DNA of 18,702 nt from CAYLOC01 sp964385195. Lineage in GTDB: Bacteria; Actinomycetota; Actinomycetes; Propionibacteriales; Nocardioidaceae. Of this stretch, positions 7,506 through 13,542 are shown piece after piece. Position numbers and translations under genes: made by a program. Every line of letters starts with the position of its first letter. Positions within the stretch are counted from its first letter, which is position 1. Below the pieces are notes generated by a model. It was not told the origin of the DNA, ran no database searches, and saw nothing but the letters and a program-made list of their open reading frames with translations. The DNA is taken from contig CAYLOC010000045.1 in the NCBI GenBank assembly GCA_964385195.1, positions 1 to 18,702 on the forward strand. The letters run 5' to 3'.

Positions 7506-8462
7506 ATGGACACGCTGCCGGACTTCCCGTTCCGCCGTTCCCGCCACGACCGGCTGACCGAGCGGAGACGCGACAAGGCGTTCCTGGACGCGGCGTGGTC
7601 CGAACCCGCCACGCGGGTCCTGGTGGTTCACGACGGCCGGCTGGCGGTCTCCGATGACGAGCGGACGCTGCGGTGGGTCCGGCCGGCCGATGCGCCCGCA
7701 GGAGAACGGATGCTGCTCGGGGCGGTCGACGGCGCCGTGCACTTCCTGGTGCTGACCGACGAGACGGCCGAGGTCGCGACGTACGACGAGGTGCAGGTCT
7801 CGCAGGCCGCTGACACCGGCCCGGCTGCGGGCACCACGTTCGCGTCGTTACGTCGGATGGCGCTGCGGTTGGACGACGTCGAGGCCTCGCTGGCGGTCCA
7901 TGCGGTGGCGCTGGCGAACTGGCACCTGCGGCACCGCGAATGCTCCGTGTGCGGTGCCGCGACGGTGGTTGACGAGGCCGGCGCCTCCCGGCGCTGCCCC
8001 CACTGTGAGACCCAGCACTTCCCCCGTACCAACCCGGCCGTGATCATGACGGTCATCGACGACGCCGACCGGTGCCTGCTGGCCCACAATGCCGCCCGCG
8101 ACGAGCGGTGGTACTCCACCGTCGCCGGCTTCGTCGAGCCAGGGGAGAGCCCGGAGGAGGCGGTGGTCCGTGAGGTCCGGGAGGAGACCGGCGTCGAGGT
8201 GGACGCCGTCACCTACCTCGGCAGCCAGCCGTGGCCGTTCCCGTCTGAGCTGATGCTCGGCTACACCGCCCACGCCGCCACCACCGACATCGCCGTCGAC
8301 GGGGAGGAGATCACCCGCGCCCGGTGGTTCACCCGCGACGAGCTCGGCGCGATGCTGACGGCCGGGGACGTCGTCGTACCGACCACCGTCTCGATCTCCG
8401 GTGCCCTGATCACCCGGTGGTACGGCGAGGCCCTGCCGCCGCGACCGGCCGCGCGCGGGTGA
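7506..8462 (+). CDS. nudC: NAD(+) diphosphatase / NAD-decapping Nudix hydrolase
   Basis: 318-residue zinc-ribbon Nudix enzyme that splits NAD(H) to NMN(H) and AMP, and in characterised homologues also removes NAD caps from RNA. Order of parts: N-terminal domain (1-130), a zinc ribbon with Cys146, Cys149, Cys164 and Cys167, then the Nudix box at 208-230 (GFVEPGESPEEAVVREVREE and on), then SQPWPFPSELMLGY at 240-253, the family signature for NADH pyrophosphatases. ATG at 7506 follows a -10 box by 7 nt; a GTG at 7503 in the same frame is possible. The open frame continues far upstream through deoD sequence and the gap, which is not coding. Neighbour order nudC-mrx1-uvrD2 is conserved in mycobacteria, here interrupted by a flavoprotein gene. 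Confidence 0.94.
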   Translation: MDTLPDFPFRRSRHDRLTERRRDKAFLDAAWSEPATRVLVVHDGRLAVSDDERTLRWVRPADAPAGERMLLGAVDGAVHFLVLTDETAEVATYDEVQVSQAADTGPAAGTTFASLRRMALRLDDVEASLAVHAVALANWHLRHRECSVCGAATVVDEAGASRRCPHCETQHFPRTNPAVIMTVIDDADRCLLAHNAARDERWYSTVAGFVEPGESPEEAVVREVREETGVEVDAVTYLGSQPWPFPSELMLGYTAHAATTDIAVDGEEITRARWFTRDELGAMLTAGDVVVPTTVSISGALITRWYGEALPPRPAARG

Positions 8463-8465
8463 GGC

Positions 8466-8492
8466 TAGGCTCAAGTCAAGGAGGGAAGTGCG
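8466..8492 (+). promoter_or_regulatory. Promoter -10 and ribosome site of the dadA-like gene
   Basis: TAGGCT (8466-8471) begins four bases after the nudC stop and fits a -10 box. AAGGAGG (8478-8484) with an 8-nt spacer precedes the ATG at 8493. If the -10 is used, the start site falls at about 8478, almost at the ribosome site. Confidence 0.35.
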
Positions 8493-9743
8493 ATGGTTGA
8501 GCTGGGTCCGCCGCGGTCGGCGGTGGTGGTCGGCGGCGGCATTGTCGGGCTCTCGACGGCGTGGTTCCTGCAAGAGCGCGACGTGGAGGTCACCGTCGTC
8601 GAACGCGGCTACGTCGGCGAGGGCTCCTCGTGGGGGAACGCCGGGTGGCTGTCACCGGCCCTGTCCATCCCCATCCCCGAGCCCAGCGTCCTGCGGTACG
8701 GCATCACCAGCCTGATGGACCCGTCCTCACCGCTGTCGATCCCGGCTCGCCCCGACCCCGACCTCTGGCGGTTCCTGACGCGGATGGCCCGGTACTGCAC
8801 CAAGCGGGCCTGGCGTCGTGGCATGGAGGGCTACCTGCCGATCAACGCCATCGCTTTGTCGGCGTACGACGACCTCCTCGCCGGCGGCGTCGAGGCGTCC
8901 ACGCACGAGGCGCCGATCACCGCCTGCTTCGCCGACCCCGACGACGCGCGGGATCTTCGCCACGAGTTCGACCTGATCAGCGGATCCGGGCAGCCACTGG
9001 ACGTGGTCGAGCGGACCGGCGACGAGGCGCGTGAGCGGCTGCCGCAGGTGTCGGACGACGTAGTGCTGGCACTGGAGATCCGCGGCCAGCGGTTCATCGA
9101 CCCCGGCGCGTTCGTCGCCGCCCTCGCGGACGCGGTCCGTGCCCGCGGCGGACGGATCGTCGAGGGCTTCACGGCGCGGACGATGCGGCACGGTCCGCGC
9201 GGGATCAGCGTGGAGGCGCTCGCCGGCCAGCCCGTTGCCGCCGACGCCGTCGTGGTCGCGAACGGCGTATGGATCAACGACCTCGCCCGGCCGCTCGGTG
9301 TCCGGCTGCCCGTCCGTGCGGGCCGCGGTTACTCGGTGTCGGTCAGCACCAAAGAGGGGGTACCGGCCCCGATCTACTTCCCCGCGCAGAAGGTCGCCTG
9401 CACGCCGTACCGCGAAGGGCTGCGGGTAGCGGGGACCATGGAGTTCGAGCGCGCCGACGCACCGCTGAACCCGCGCCGGATCGACGTCGTGCTCGACTCG
9501 GTCCGCCACCTGCTGACCGGTGCCGACCTGGACCACCCCCGCGATCCCTGGGTCGGTCCGCGGCCGGTGTCGGTGGACGGCTTGCCGATGATCGGCGCGT
9601 CGAAGGTGCCCGGCGTCTACATCGCGGGCGGACACGGCATGTGGGGGATCACGCTCGGCCCGGCCACCGGGAAGCTCCTGGCCGAGCAGATGACCACCGG
9701 CGTGGCGCCGCGGGCGTTGGCCAGGTTCGACCCGCTGCGCTGA
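8493..9743 (+). CDS. FAD-dependent D-amino-acid dehydrogenase-like oxidoreductase
   Basis: 416-residue DAO-superfamily flavoprotein most like the DadA small subunit (about 430 residues), which oxidatively deaminates D-amino acids and passes electrons to the membrane quinone pool. FAD is bound by AVVVGGGIVGLSTAWFLQER (residues 10-29, GGGIVG) and the acidic end of strand two, Glu37. SWGNAGWLSPALSIPIPEP follows, as in DadA. DAVVVANGVWINDLARPLG marks the second cofactor contact, VGPRPVSVDGLPMIG and AGGHGMWGITLGPATGKLLA close the FAD fold. Sarcosine or glycine oxidase-like activity cannot be excluded. No racemase is adjacent. In mycobacteria this position between nudC and mrx1 is empty, so this looks like an added gene; a toxin-gene remnant abuts its 3' end. 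Confidence 0.82.
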   Translation: MVELGPPRSAVVVGGGIVGLSTAWFLQERDVEVTVVERGYVGEGSSWGNAGWLSPALSIPIPEPSVLRYGITSLMDPSSPLSIPARPDPDLWRFLTRMARYCTKRAWRRGMEGYLPINAIALSAYDDLLAGGVEASTHEAPITACFADPDDARDLRHEFDLISGSGQPLDVVERTGDEARERLPQVSDDVVLALEIRGQRFIDPGAFVAALADAVRARGGRIVEGFTARTMRHGPRGISVEALAGQPVAADAVVVANGVWINDLARPLGVRLPVRAGRGYSVSVSTKEGVPAPIYFPAQKVACTPYREGLRVAGTMEFERADAPLNPRRIDVVLDSVRHLLTGADLDHPRDPWVGPRPVSVDGLPMIGASKVPGVYIAGGHGMWGITLGPATGKLLAEQMTTGVAPRALARFDPLR

Positions 9744-9960
9744 CGCCATTGACCAGGCAGAGTGCCGCCACTCTCGCGTCGTGGATCTTCGCGCCACGCA
9801 CCCCCGAGCGCGGCACCAGGGTCGTCAAGGCGTTGAGGTGGCCGACCCCCTCGGCGAGTGGGGGGACACGCCGGGCATCGCCAGCAGGTCCGAACCGGAC
9901 ACCGTGCGGAACCGGAAGCGCGGCTTGGTGGTGGGCGTGCTCAGCCGGTCGATCTCGGTG
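9742..9960 (-). pseudogene. Decayed PIN-domain (VapC-like) toxin remnant
   Basis: Reading the minus strand from 9867 towards 9742 gives PLAEGVGHLNALTTLVPRSG followed by VRGAKIHDARVAALCLVNGV. This is close to the C-terminal half of actinobacterial VapC toxins (GVRGxxVHDARVAALCLxHGV). The usual tail with the last acidic residues (LWTxDRDF) is missing: the frame runs straight into the 3' end of the dadA-like gene. Upstream, the neighbouring frame reads TEIDRLSTPT, so a frameshift is likely near 9840-9880. No start codon, no antitoxin and no full catalytic set are present. I infer a gene cut during the rearrangement that placed the flavoprotein gene here. Confidence 0.5.
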
Positions 9961-9968
9961 CGCAGGCG

Positions 9969-10211
9969 TCAGGCGGCGAGCTTGGCCTGGACGTCGGCCA
10001 GGCTCGGGTTGGTCAGCGCCGTGCCGTCGGTGAACACCAGCGTCGGCACCGTCTGGTTCCCACCGTTGGCCTCCTCCACCGTTTTGGCAGCCTCGGGCTC
10101 GGCTTCGATGTCGACCTCACGGAACTCGATTCCGGCGCGGGTGAGCTGGCCCTTCAGCCGGTGGCAGTAGCCACACCAGGGGGTCGAGTAAAGCGTGAAC
10201 TGCGCTGACAT
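9969..10211 (-). CDS. mrx1: Mycoredoxin (glutaredoxin-like)
   Basis: 80-residue thioredoxin-fold protein with the active site TPWCGYC (Cys13, Cys16), cis-proline motif TVPTLVF and the C-terminal GTALTNPSLADVQAKL. These match mycoredoxin-1, which reduces mycothiol-mixed disulfides in Actinomycetota. The ATG at 10211 is preceded by AAGGGA with a 4-nt spacer. It diverges from uvrD2 over 101 bp, the same arrangement as in M. tuberculosis. Its presence implies a mycothiol redox system in this organism. Confidence 0.92.
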   Translation of the reverse strand: MSAQFTLYSTPWCGYCHRLKGQLTRAGIEFREVDIEAEPEAAKTVEEANGGNQTVPTLVFTDGTALTNPSLADVQAKLAA

Positions 10212-10235
10212 TGTGTCCCTTCCGGCCTCTACAGT
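10205..10235 (+). promoter_or_regulatory. Possible uvrD2 promoter
   Basis: CTGACA (10205-10210) and TACAGT (10230-10235) are spaced by 19 bp, slightly long for a housekeeping promoter. The -35 would sit inside the mrx1 start codon region. A transcript would have a leader of about 70 nt before uvrD2. Confidence 0.28.
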
Positions 10236-10312
10236 GGAGATTGCGTCACCTGGAGTAACGCTGCTGCGGGTGCCGATCTTCCATCGACCCGTCGACGTGA
10301 GGGAGCGACACC

Positions 10313-12439
10313 GTGCCCGAGGCCGGAGCGGACGCCGAGCGGCTCCTGTCCGGTCTCGACCCCGAGCAGCGGGAGGTGGCCACGAGTGTGGACGGTGCGG
10401 TGCGGGTCCTCGCCGGAGCCGGCACGGGGAAGACCCGCGCCATCACCCACCGCATCGCCTACGGGGTCGCCACCGGCGCGATGGAGCCCACCGAAGTGCT
10501 GGCGGTGACGTTCACCAACCGGGCCGCGGGCGAGCTACGGCAGCGCCTGGCACGGCTGGGTGCCCGCGGGGTGCAGGCCCGCACCTTTCACTCCGCGGCG
10601 TTCCGGCAGGCCCGTTACTTCTGGCCGCAGGTGTACGGCGGGGCGCTGCCAGAACTCGTCCGGTCGAAGATGGGTCTGCTCCGGCAGGCGGCGCAACGAG
10701 TCGGCGTCTCCCAGTCACCGACGGATCTGCGGGATCTCGCGGCGGAGGTGGAGTGGGCCAAGGTGTCCAACGTGCGACCCGAGGACTACGCGCGCCTGGC
10801 CGCCGCGGCCCGGCGCTCCGCCACCGTCGCCGACCACGACCTCGCCACGGTGGCGGAGGTCTATGCCGCCTACGAGGAGACCAAGCGGGAGCGGTCCCGG
10901 ATGGACATGGAGGACATGCTGCTGTGCGCGGCGGCGGTGCTGTCCCAGGACGACCGGGTCGCGGCCACCGTCCGGAACCAGTACCGGTGGTTCGTCGTGG
11001 ATGAGTTCCAAGACGTCAGCCCCCTCCAGGTCGCCCTGCTGGACCTGTGGCTCGGAGGGCGCGACGACGTGTGCGTGGTCGGCGACCCCGCACAGACGAT
11101 CTACTCCTTCGCCGGCGCCTCCGCGGACTACCTGCTGCAGTTCCCCGGCAAGTACCCCGACGCGCACACCGTCACCCTCCGACGCAACTACCGCTGCACC
11201 CCCCAGGTCGTCAGCGCCGCCAACTCCGTGATGCGACCGCAGATCGGCTCCCGCGCCGTCGAGCTCCGCGGGGTCCGCGACGACGGCGAGCAGGTGTCCT
11301 TCACCGGGTACGCCGACGAGGTGGCCGAGGCCGAGGCCGTCGCGACCTCGATCGCCGCTGCCGTGGAGTCCGGCACCGACCCGGCCGACATTGCGGTCCT
11401 GTTCCGGGTCCACGCCCAGTCCGAGGCATTCGAGGACGCGCTGGCAGAGCGGTCGGTGCCATTCGTCGTACGTGGCGCGGAGCGGTTCTTCGAGCGGGCC
11501 GAGGTCAAGCAGGCGGTGGCGCTGCTGCGCGGCGCGGTGCGGGCGGCGGAGCAGCCGGAGGACGACCTGGTGCCGGCCGTGCAGTCGGTGCTGACCACGA
11601 TGGGGTGGAGTACCCAGCCACCACCGGGCCGCGGGAACGCCCGCGACCGGTGGGAGTCGATGCAGGCACTGGTCGCGCTCGCGGGCGACCTCGCCGCCGC
11701 CGACCCCACGCTGGACCTGCCGGGGTTCGTGACCGAGCTCCGGAAGCGGGCCGAGACCCAGTTCGCGCCCACCGCCTCCGCCGTCACGCTGGCGTCCCTG
11801 CATGCCGCCAAGGGGCTGGAGTGGCCGGTCGTGTACTGCGTCGGTATGCACGAGGGCACGATGCCGATCACCTATGCCGACAACGCCGACGCCGTCGAGG
11901 AGGAACGACGGCTCCTCTACGTCGGGCTGACCCGCGCCCGCGACCGGCTCCTCGTCTCCTGGTCGGCGACCCGCACCCCCGGCGGCCGGGGCCGACGGTC
12001 GCCGAGCCGGTTCCTCACCGACCTGGTCGGGGCCGACTCCGCCAGCGGCCCGCCGCGCCGTGCCCGGCCGCGACGACGGCGTACGTCGGTCACGACCTGC
12101 CGGGTCTGCAGCCGCCCGTTGACCGACGCGCGGGAGCGCAAGCTCGGTCGGTGTGCCGACTGCCCGGTCGACTATGACGAGGCGGTCTATGACGCGCTGC
12201 GTGGCTGGCGCAAGGAGCGCGCGGCCGCCGCCGGGGTCCCGGCGTACTGCGTCTTCACCGACGCCACCATGCAGGCACTCGCCGAGATCCGCCCCAGCGA
12301 CGAGGCCGCGTTGGCCCGCATCCCCGGCATCGGCCCCGCCAAGATCGACAGGTACGGCGAGGAGATCATCGGGCTGTGCGGCGACGACGCCGGCGTTCGC
12401 AGCGCCGCGCCGGAAAATAGTTTGCGCCGCCGGCAGTAG
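10313..12439 (+). CDS. uvrD2: ATP-dependent DNA helicase UvrD2
   Basis: Superfamily-1A 3'-5' DNA helicase, 708 residues (M. tuberculosis UvrD2 about 700). Seen in order: Walker A AGAGTGKT (34-41), TFTNRAAGELRQRL (motif Ia), ARTFHSAAF (Ib), VVDEFQDVSPLQ (motif II, near 228), LRRNYRCTPQVV (IV, near 288), SLHAAKGLEWPVVY (V, near 496) and ERRLLYVGLTRARDRLLVSW (VI). A four-cysteine zinc motif, C-x2-C-x14-C-x2-C (about 597-618), then joins an HRDC domain (IRPSDEAALARIPGIGPAKI). That tetracysteine linker with HRDC separates UvrD2 from UvrD1 and PcrA. GTG at 10313 has GAGGGAG with a 7-nt spacer. Its last codons contain the whiB7 promoter. Confidence 0.95.
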   Translation: MPEAGADAERLLSGLDPEQREVATSVDGAVRVLAGAGTGKTRAITHRIAYGVATGAMEPTEVLAVTFTNRAAGELRQRLARLGARGVQARTFHSAAFRQARYFWPQVYGGALPELVRSKMGLLRQAAQRVGVSQSPTDLRDLAAEVEWAKVSNVRPEDYARLAAAARRSATVADHDLATVAEVYAAYEETKRERSRMDMEDMLLCAAAVLSQDDRVAATVRNQYRWFVVDEFQDVSPLQVALLDLWLGGRDDVCVVGDPAQTIYSFAGASADYLLQFPGKYPDAHTVTLRRNYRCTPQVVSAANSVMRPQIGSRAVELRGVRDDGEQVSFTGYADEVAEAEAVATSIAAAVESGTDPADIAVLFRVHAQSEAFEDALAERSVPFVVRGAERFFERAEVKQAVALLRGAVRAAEQPEDDLVPAVQSVLTTMGWSTQPPPGRGNARDRWESMQALVALAGDLAAADPTLDLPGFVTELRKRAETQFAPTASAVTLASLHAAKGLEWPVVYCVGMHEGTMPITYADNADAVEEERRLLYVGLTRARDRLLVSWSATRTPGGRGRRSPSRFLTDLVGADSASGPPRRARPRRRRTSVTTCRVCSRPLTDARERKLGRCADCPVDYDEAVYDALRGWRKERAAAAGVPAYCVFTDATMQALAEIRPSDEAALARIPGIGPAKIDRYGEEIIGLCGDDAGVRSAAPENSLRRRQ

Positions 12440-12451
12440 ACGGCGTAATGT
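12414..12451 (+). promoter_or_regulatory. whiB7 promoter with WhiB7-type AT-rich box
   Basis: TTGCGC (12422-12427) and TAATGT (12446-12451) are separated by 18 bp, a sound SigA-type promoter. Directly upstream lies an A/T run (AAAATAGT from 12414) in an otherwise GC-rich setting. Known WhiB7 promoters have such an AT-rich patch just before the -35, read by the WhiB7 AT-hook, so autoregulation is likely. The promoter overlaps the uvrD2 3' end. Predicted start site is near 12458. Confidence 0.72.
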
Positions 12452-12519
12452 TCAGGGGCACGCGGGGAACGGCCCGCGCGCAGGAGTCAGCACCGAGTCC
12501 GGAAAGGAGGACGCGAGCA

Positions 12520-12720
12520 ATGAAGATGACCCCCATCAACGTCCCGGCGATCACGCCGCGTATCCGCATGCGCGCGTCCATCTTCGGCCGCGGCATCGGT
12601 GCGTTCGCCGGGGGTACTCGTGTGGGTGTGGACGTGTACCAGTGCGTCACCGCTGATGTGTCCCCGACGTTCCTCAAGGACGCCGTCCCGGGTGTCCGTG
12701 CTTGGAGCCCACCGGTCTAG
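12520..12720 (+). CDS. Upstream ORF of the whiB7 leader (66-residue leader peptide)
   Basis: ATG at 12520 preceded by AAAGGAGG (12503-12510, 9-nt spacer). The peptide starts MKMTPINVPAITPRIRMRAS, is basic at first and ends VRAWSPPV before a TAG stop (12718-12720). It resembles no enzyme family I know. Position between the whiB7 promoter and an attenuator suggests that its translation, not its product, is the signal: ribosome stalling or altered initiation would change folding of the RNA downstream. The stop codon is inside a hairpin that shares three bases with the terminator. A second ATG at codon 3 is possible. At 66 codons it is long for a leader peptide, so a function for the peptide itself cannot be excluded. 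Confidence 0.75.
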   Translation: MKMTPINVPAITPRIRMRASIFGRGIGAFAGGTRVGVDVYQCVTADVSPTFLKDAVPGVRAWSPPV

Positions 12721-12747
12721 CCAGATCACCAGACCGGCACCTCCAAG
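12701..12747 (+). promoter_or_regulatory. Hairpin containing the uORF stop codon
   Basis: CTTGGAG (12701-12707) pairs with CTCCAAG (12741-12747) and CCGGTCT (12712-12718) with AGACCGG (12731-12737), giving two 7-bp helices around a small internal loop and a 12-nt apical loop. The uORF TAG at 12718-12720 is at the loop border. Bases 12745-12747 also belong to the terminator's left arm, so the two structures compete. A ribosome sitting on the uORF stop would open this hairpin. Confidence 0.6.
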
Positions 12748-12785
12748 CCGCGGATTCCCGACCGGGATCCGCGGCTTCTTTGTTT
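12745..12785 (+). terminator. Intrinsic terminator (attenuator) before whiB7
   Basis: AAGCCGCGGATTCCC (12745-12759) and GGGATCCGCGGCTT (12764-12777) form 14 base pairs with one bulged T and a 4-nt loop. CTTTGTTT follows as the uridine tract. It lies 34 nt before the whiB7 ribosome site and 25 nt after the uORF stop, so it should block whiB7 transcription in unstressed cells. Confidence 0.88.
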
Positions 12786-12819
12786 CCCCGTCCAACCGAC
12801 GACCGACTAGGAGGTGAAC

Positions 12820-13107
12820 ATGTCAATCAGCGTCCTCGACGAGCTCATGGAGCGAACCGACGTCGACGTGGAGGACTTGCCGTGTCTGGTGCACGACCCG
12901 GACCTCTTCTTCGCCGAGTCACCAGCTGACGTCGAGATGGCCAAGACGCTGTGCCGCACGTGCCCTGTGCGGTCCGAGTGCCTGACCGGAGCGCTCGACC
13001 GTAAGGAACCGTGGGGCGTGTGGGGTGGTGAGCTGTTCGTACACGGAACAATCGTCGCCCGCAAGCGGCCACGGGGGAGACCCCGCAAGCATGAGGCGGC
13101 GGCCTAG
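12820..13107 (+). CDS. whiB7: WhiB7-type Fe-S transcriptional regulator
   Basis: 95-residue WhiB family protein. Four cysteines (22, 45, 48, 54; pattern C...CRTCPVRSEC) should hold a [4Fe-4S] cluster. EPWGVWGGE (63-71) is the WhiB turn that, in studied members, meets region 4 of the primary sigma factor. RPRGRPRK (83-90) is the AT-hook typical of WhiB7, which switches on intrinsic antibiotic-resistance genes. ATG at 12820 has AGGAGG five bases upstream; a GTG at 12814 overlaps that site and is rejected. Gene order with uvrD2 upstream and a UbiB-like gene convergent is as in M. tuberculosis. Control is by the autoregulated promoter and attenuator described in the leader. Confidence 0.93.
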   Translation: MSISVLDELMERTDVDVEDLPCLVHDPDLFFAESPADVEMAKTLCRTCPVRSECLTGALDRKEPWGVWGGELFVHGTIVARKRPRGRPRKHEAAA

Positions 13108-13193
13108 ACCGCCGATCCGTGCAATGCCGACCAGCCAGACCTCTCGACGCCCTCCATGGCGGACCGCTGCCCGCGGTGCGTCTGTCCCATCAA

Positions 13194-13214
13194 GCAGGCC
13201 GAGCCCCGGCCTGC
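13194..13214 (+). terminator. GC-rich hairpin after whiB7
   Basis: GCAGGCC (13194-13200) and GGCCTGC (13208-13214) form a perfect 7-bp stem with a 7-nt loop, about 85 nt after the whiB7 stop. No T-run follows, so it is a weak terminator at best; it may instead stabilise the whiB7 mRNA end or set expression of the small gene downstream. The rest of 13108-13234 holds nothing I recognise. Confidence 0.3.
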
Positions 13215-13267
13215 CCGACCCGAGGAAAACGTTCATGTCCACAGTGCAGAATCCCAGGAGAAGGCTC

Positions 13268-13432
13268 ATGTATCTCATCCATGAAGATCTGGCGCGTGCC
13301 CAGTGTCAGGAGCGGCTGCGGGCCGCGCGCGAGGAGCGCCGCGTCCGTCAGCTGCGCCGTGCACAGCGGCTGAACCGGCGGGCCGACCGTGCCCGTGACC
13401 AGGCCAGGCTGCTGCTGGCCCGCGCACAGTAA
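13268..13432 (+). CDS. Small, very basic helical protein
   Basis: 54 residues starting MYLIHEDLARAQCQERLRAA. The remainder is dominated by Arg and Ala in a pattern expected for one long amphipathic helix; there is no signal peptide or membrane segment. AGGAG and AAGG at 13256-13264 lie just before the ATG. An in-frame ATG at 13235, with GAGGAA upstream, would give 65 residues (MSTVQNPRRRL added). I recall similar short Arg/Ala-rich proteins in actinobacteria but know no function; nucleic-acid or ribosome contact would fit the charge. It lies downstream of whiB7 and may be co-transcribed. The stop codon is inside the first copy of a 13-bp repeat. Confidence 0.55.
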   Translation: MYLIHEDLARAQCQERLRAAREERRVRQLRRAQRLNRRADRARDQARLLLARAQ

Positions 13433-13494
13433 GAAAACGCCAGAGTAAGACAACGCAGTAAGACAACGCAGTAAGACAACGCAGGAAACAACGC
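13428..13494. repeat. 13-bp tandem repeat
   Basis: Three exact, adjacent copies of AGTAAGACAACGC (13444-13456, 13457-13469, 13470-13482). They are flanked by a one-mismatch copy (13428-13440, separated by CAG) and a degraded 12-nt copy (13483-13494). TAA in each unit plus the 13-nt period places stops in all three + frames. Located between the small basic gene and the UbiB-like gene, which converge. Confidence 0.9.
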
Positions 13495-13496
13495 TG

Positions 13497-13542
13497 GTGG
13501 CTGAAGGTTGGCCCGCCCGATGCGGCGCCAACCCTCAGCCAC
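13497..13542. terminator. Strong intergenic hairpin, likely bidirectional terminator
   Basis: The 16-nt arm GTGGCTGAAGGTTGGC (13497-13512) pairs with GCCAACCCTCAGCCAC (13527-13542) with a single A-C mismatch and a 14-nt loop. The right arm includes the stop codon of the UbiB-like gene. On the minus strand TTGTTT follows, suiting termination of that gene; on the plus strand the tail is not T-rich. Confidence 0.65.

Larger units (their letters stand above)
12458..12819 (+). promoter_or_regulatory. whiB7 attenuator leader
   Basis: About 360 nt between the predicted start site and the whiB7 ATG. Order: a 5' hairpin CGCGGG (12461-12466) with CCCGCG (12473-12478); the uORF with its own ribosome site; a two-step hairpin containing the uORF stop; an intrinsic terminator; then the whiB7 ribosome site. 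In mycobacteria and Streptomyces, whiB7/wblC is induced when ribosome-targeting drugs disturb uORF translation and terminator formation falls. The layout here fits that scheme. GCCGCGGC at 12587-12594, inside the uORF, could pair with the terminator's left arm as an antiterminator; that pairing is my inference. Confidence 0.75.

Noticed and set aside
9781..10170. 129-codon plus-strand frame between the dadA-like gene and mrx1
   Set aside because: No motif or ribosome site; it is antisense to mrx1 and the PIN remnant, which explain the region better.
13428..13494. CRISPR array
   Set aside because: The 13-bp units are directly adjacent without spacers, and there are no cas genes.
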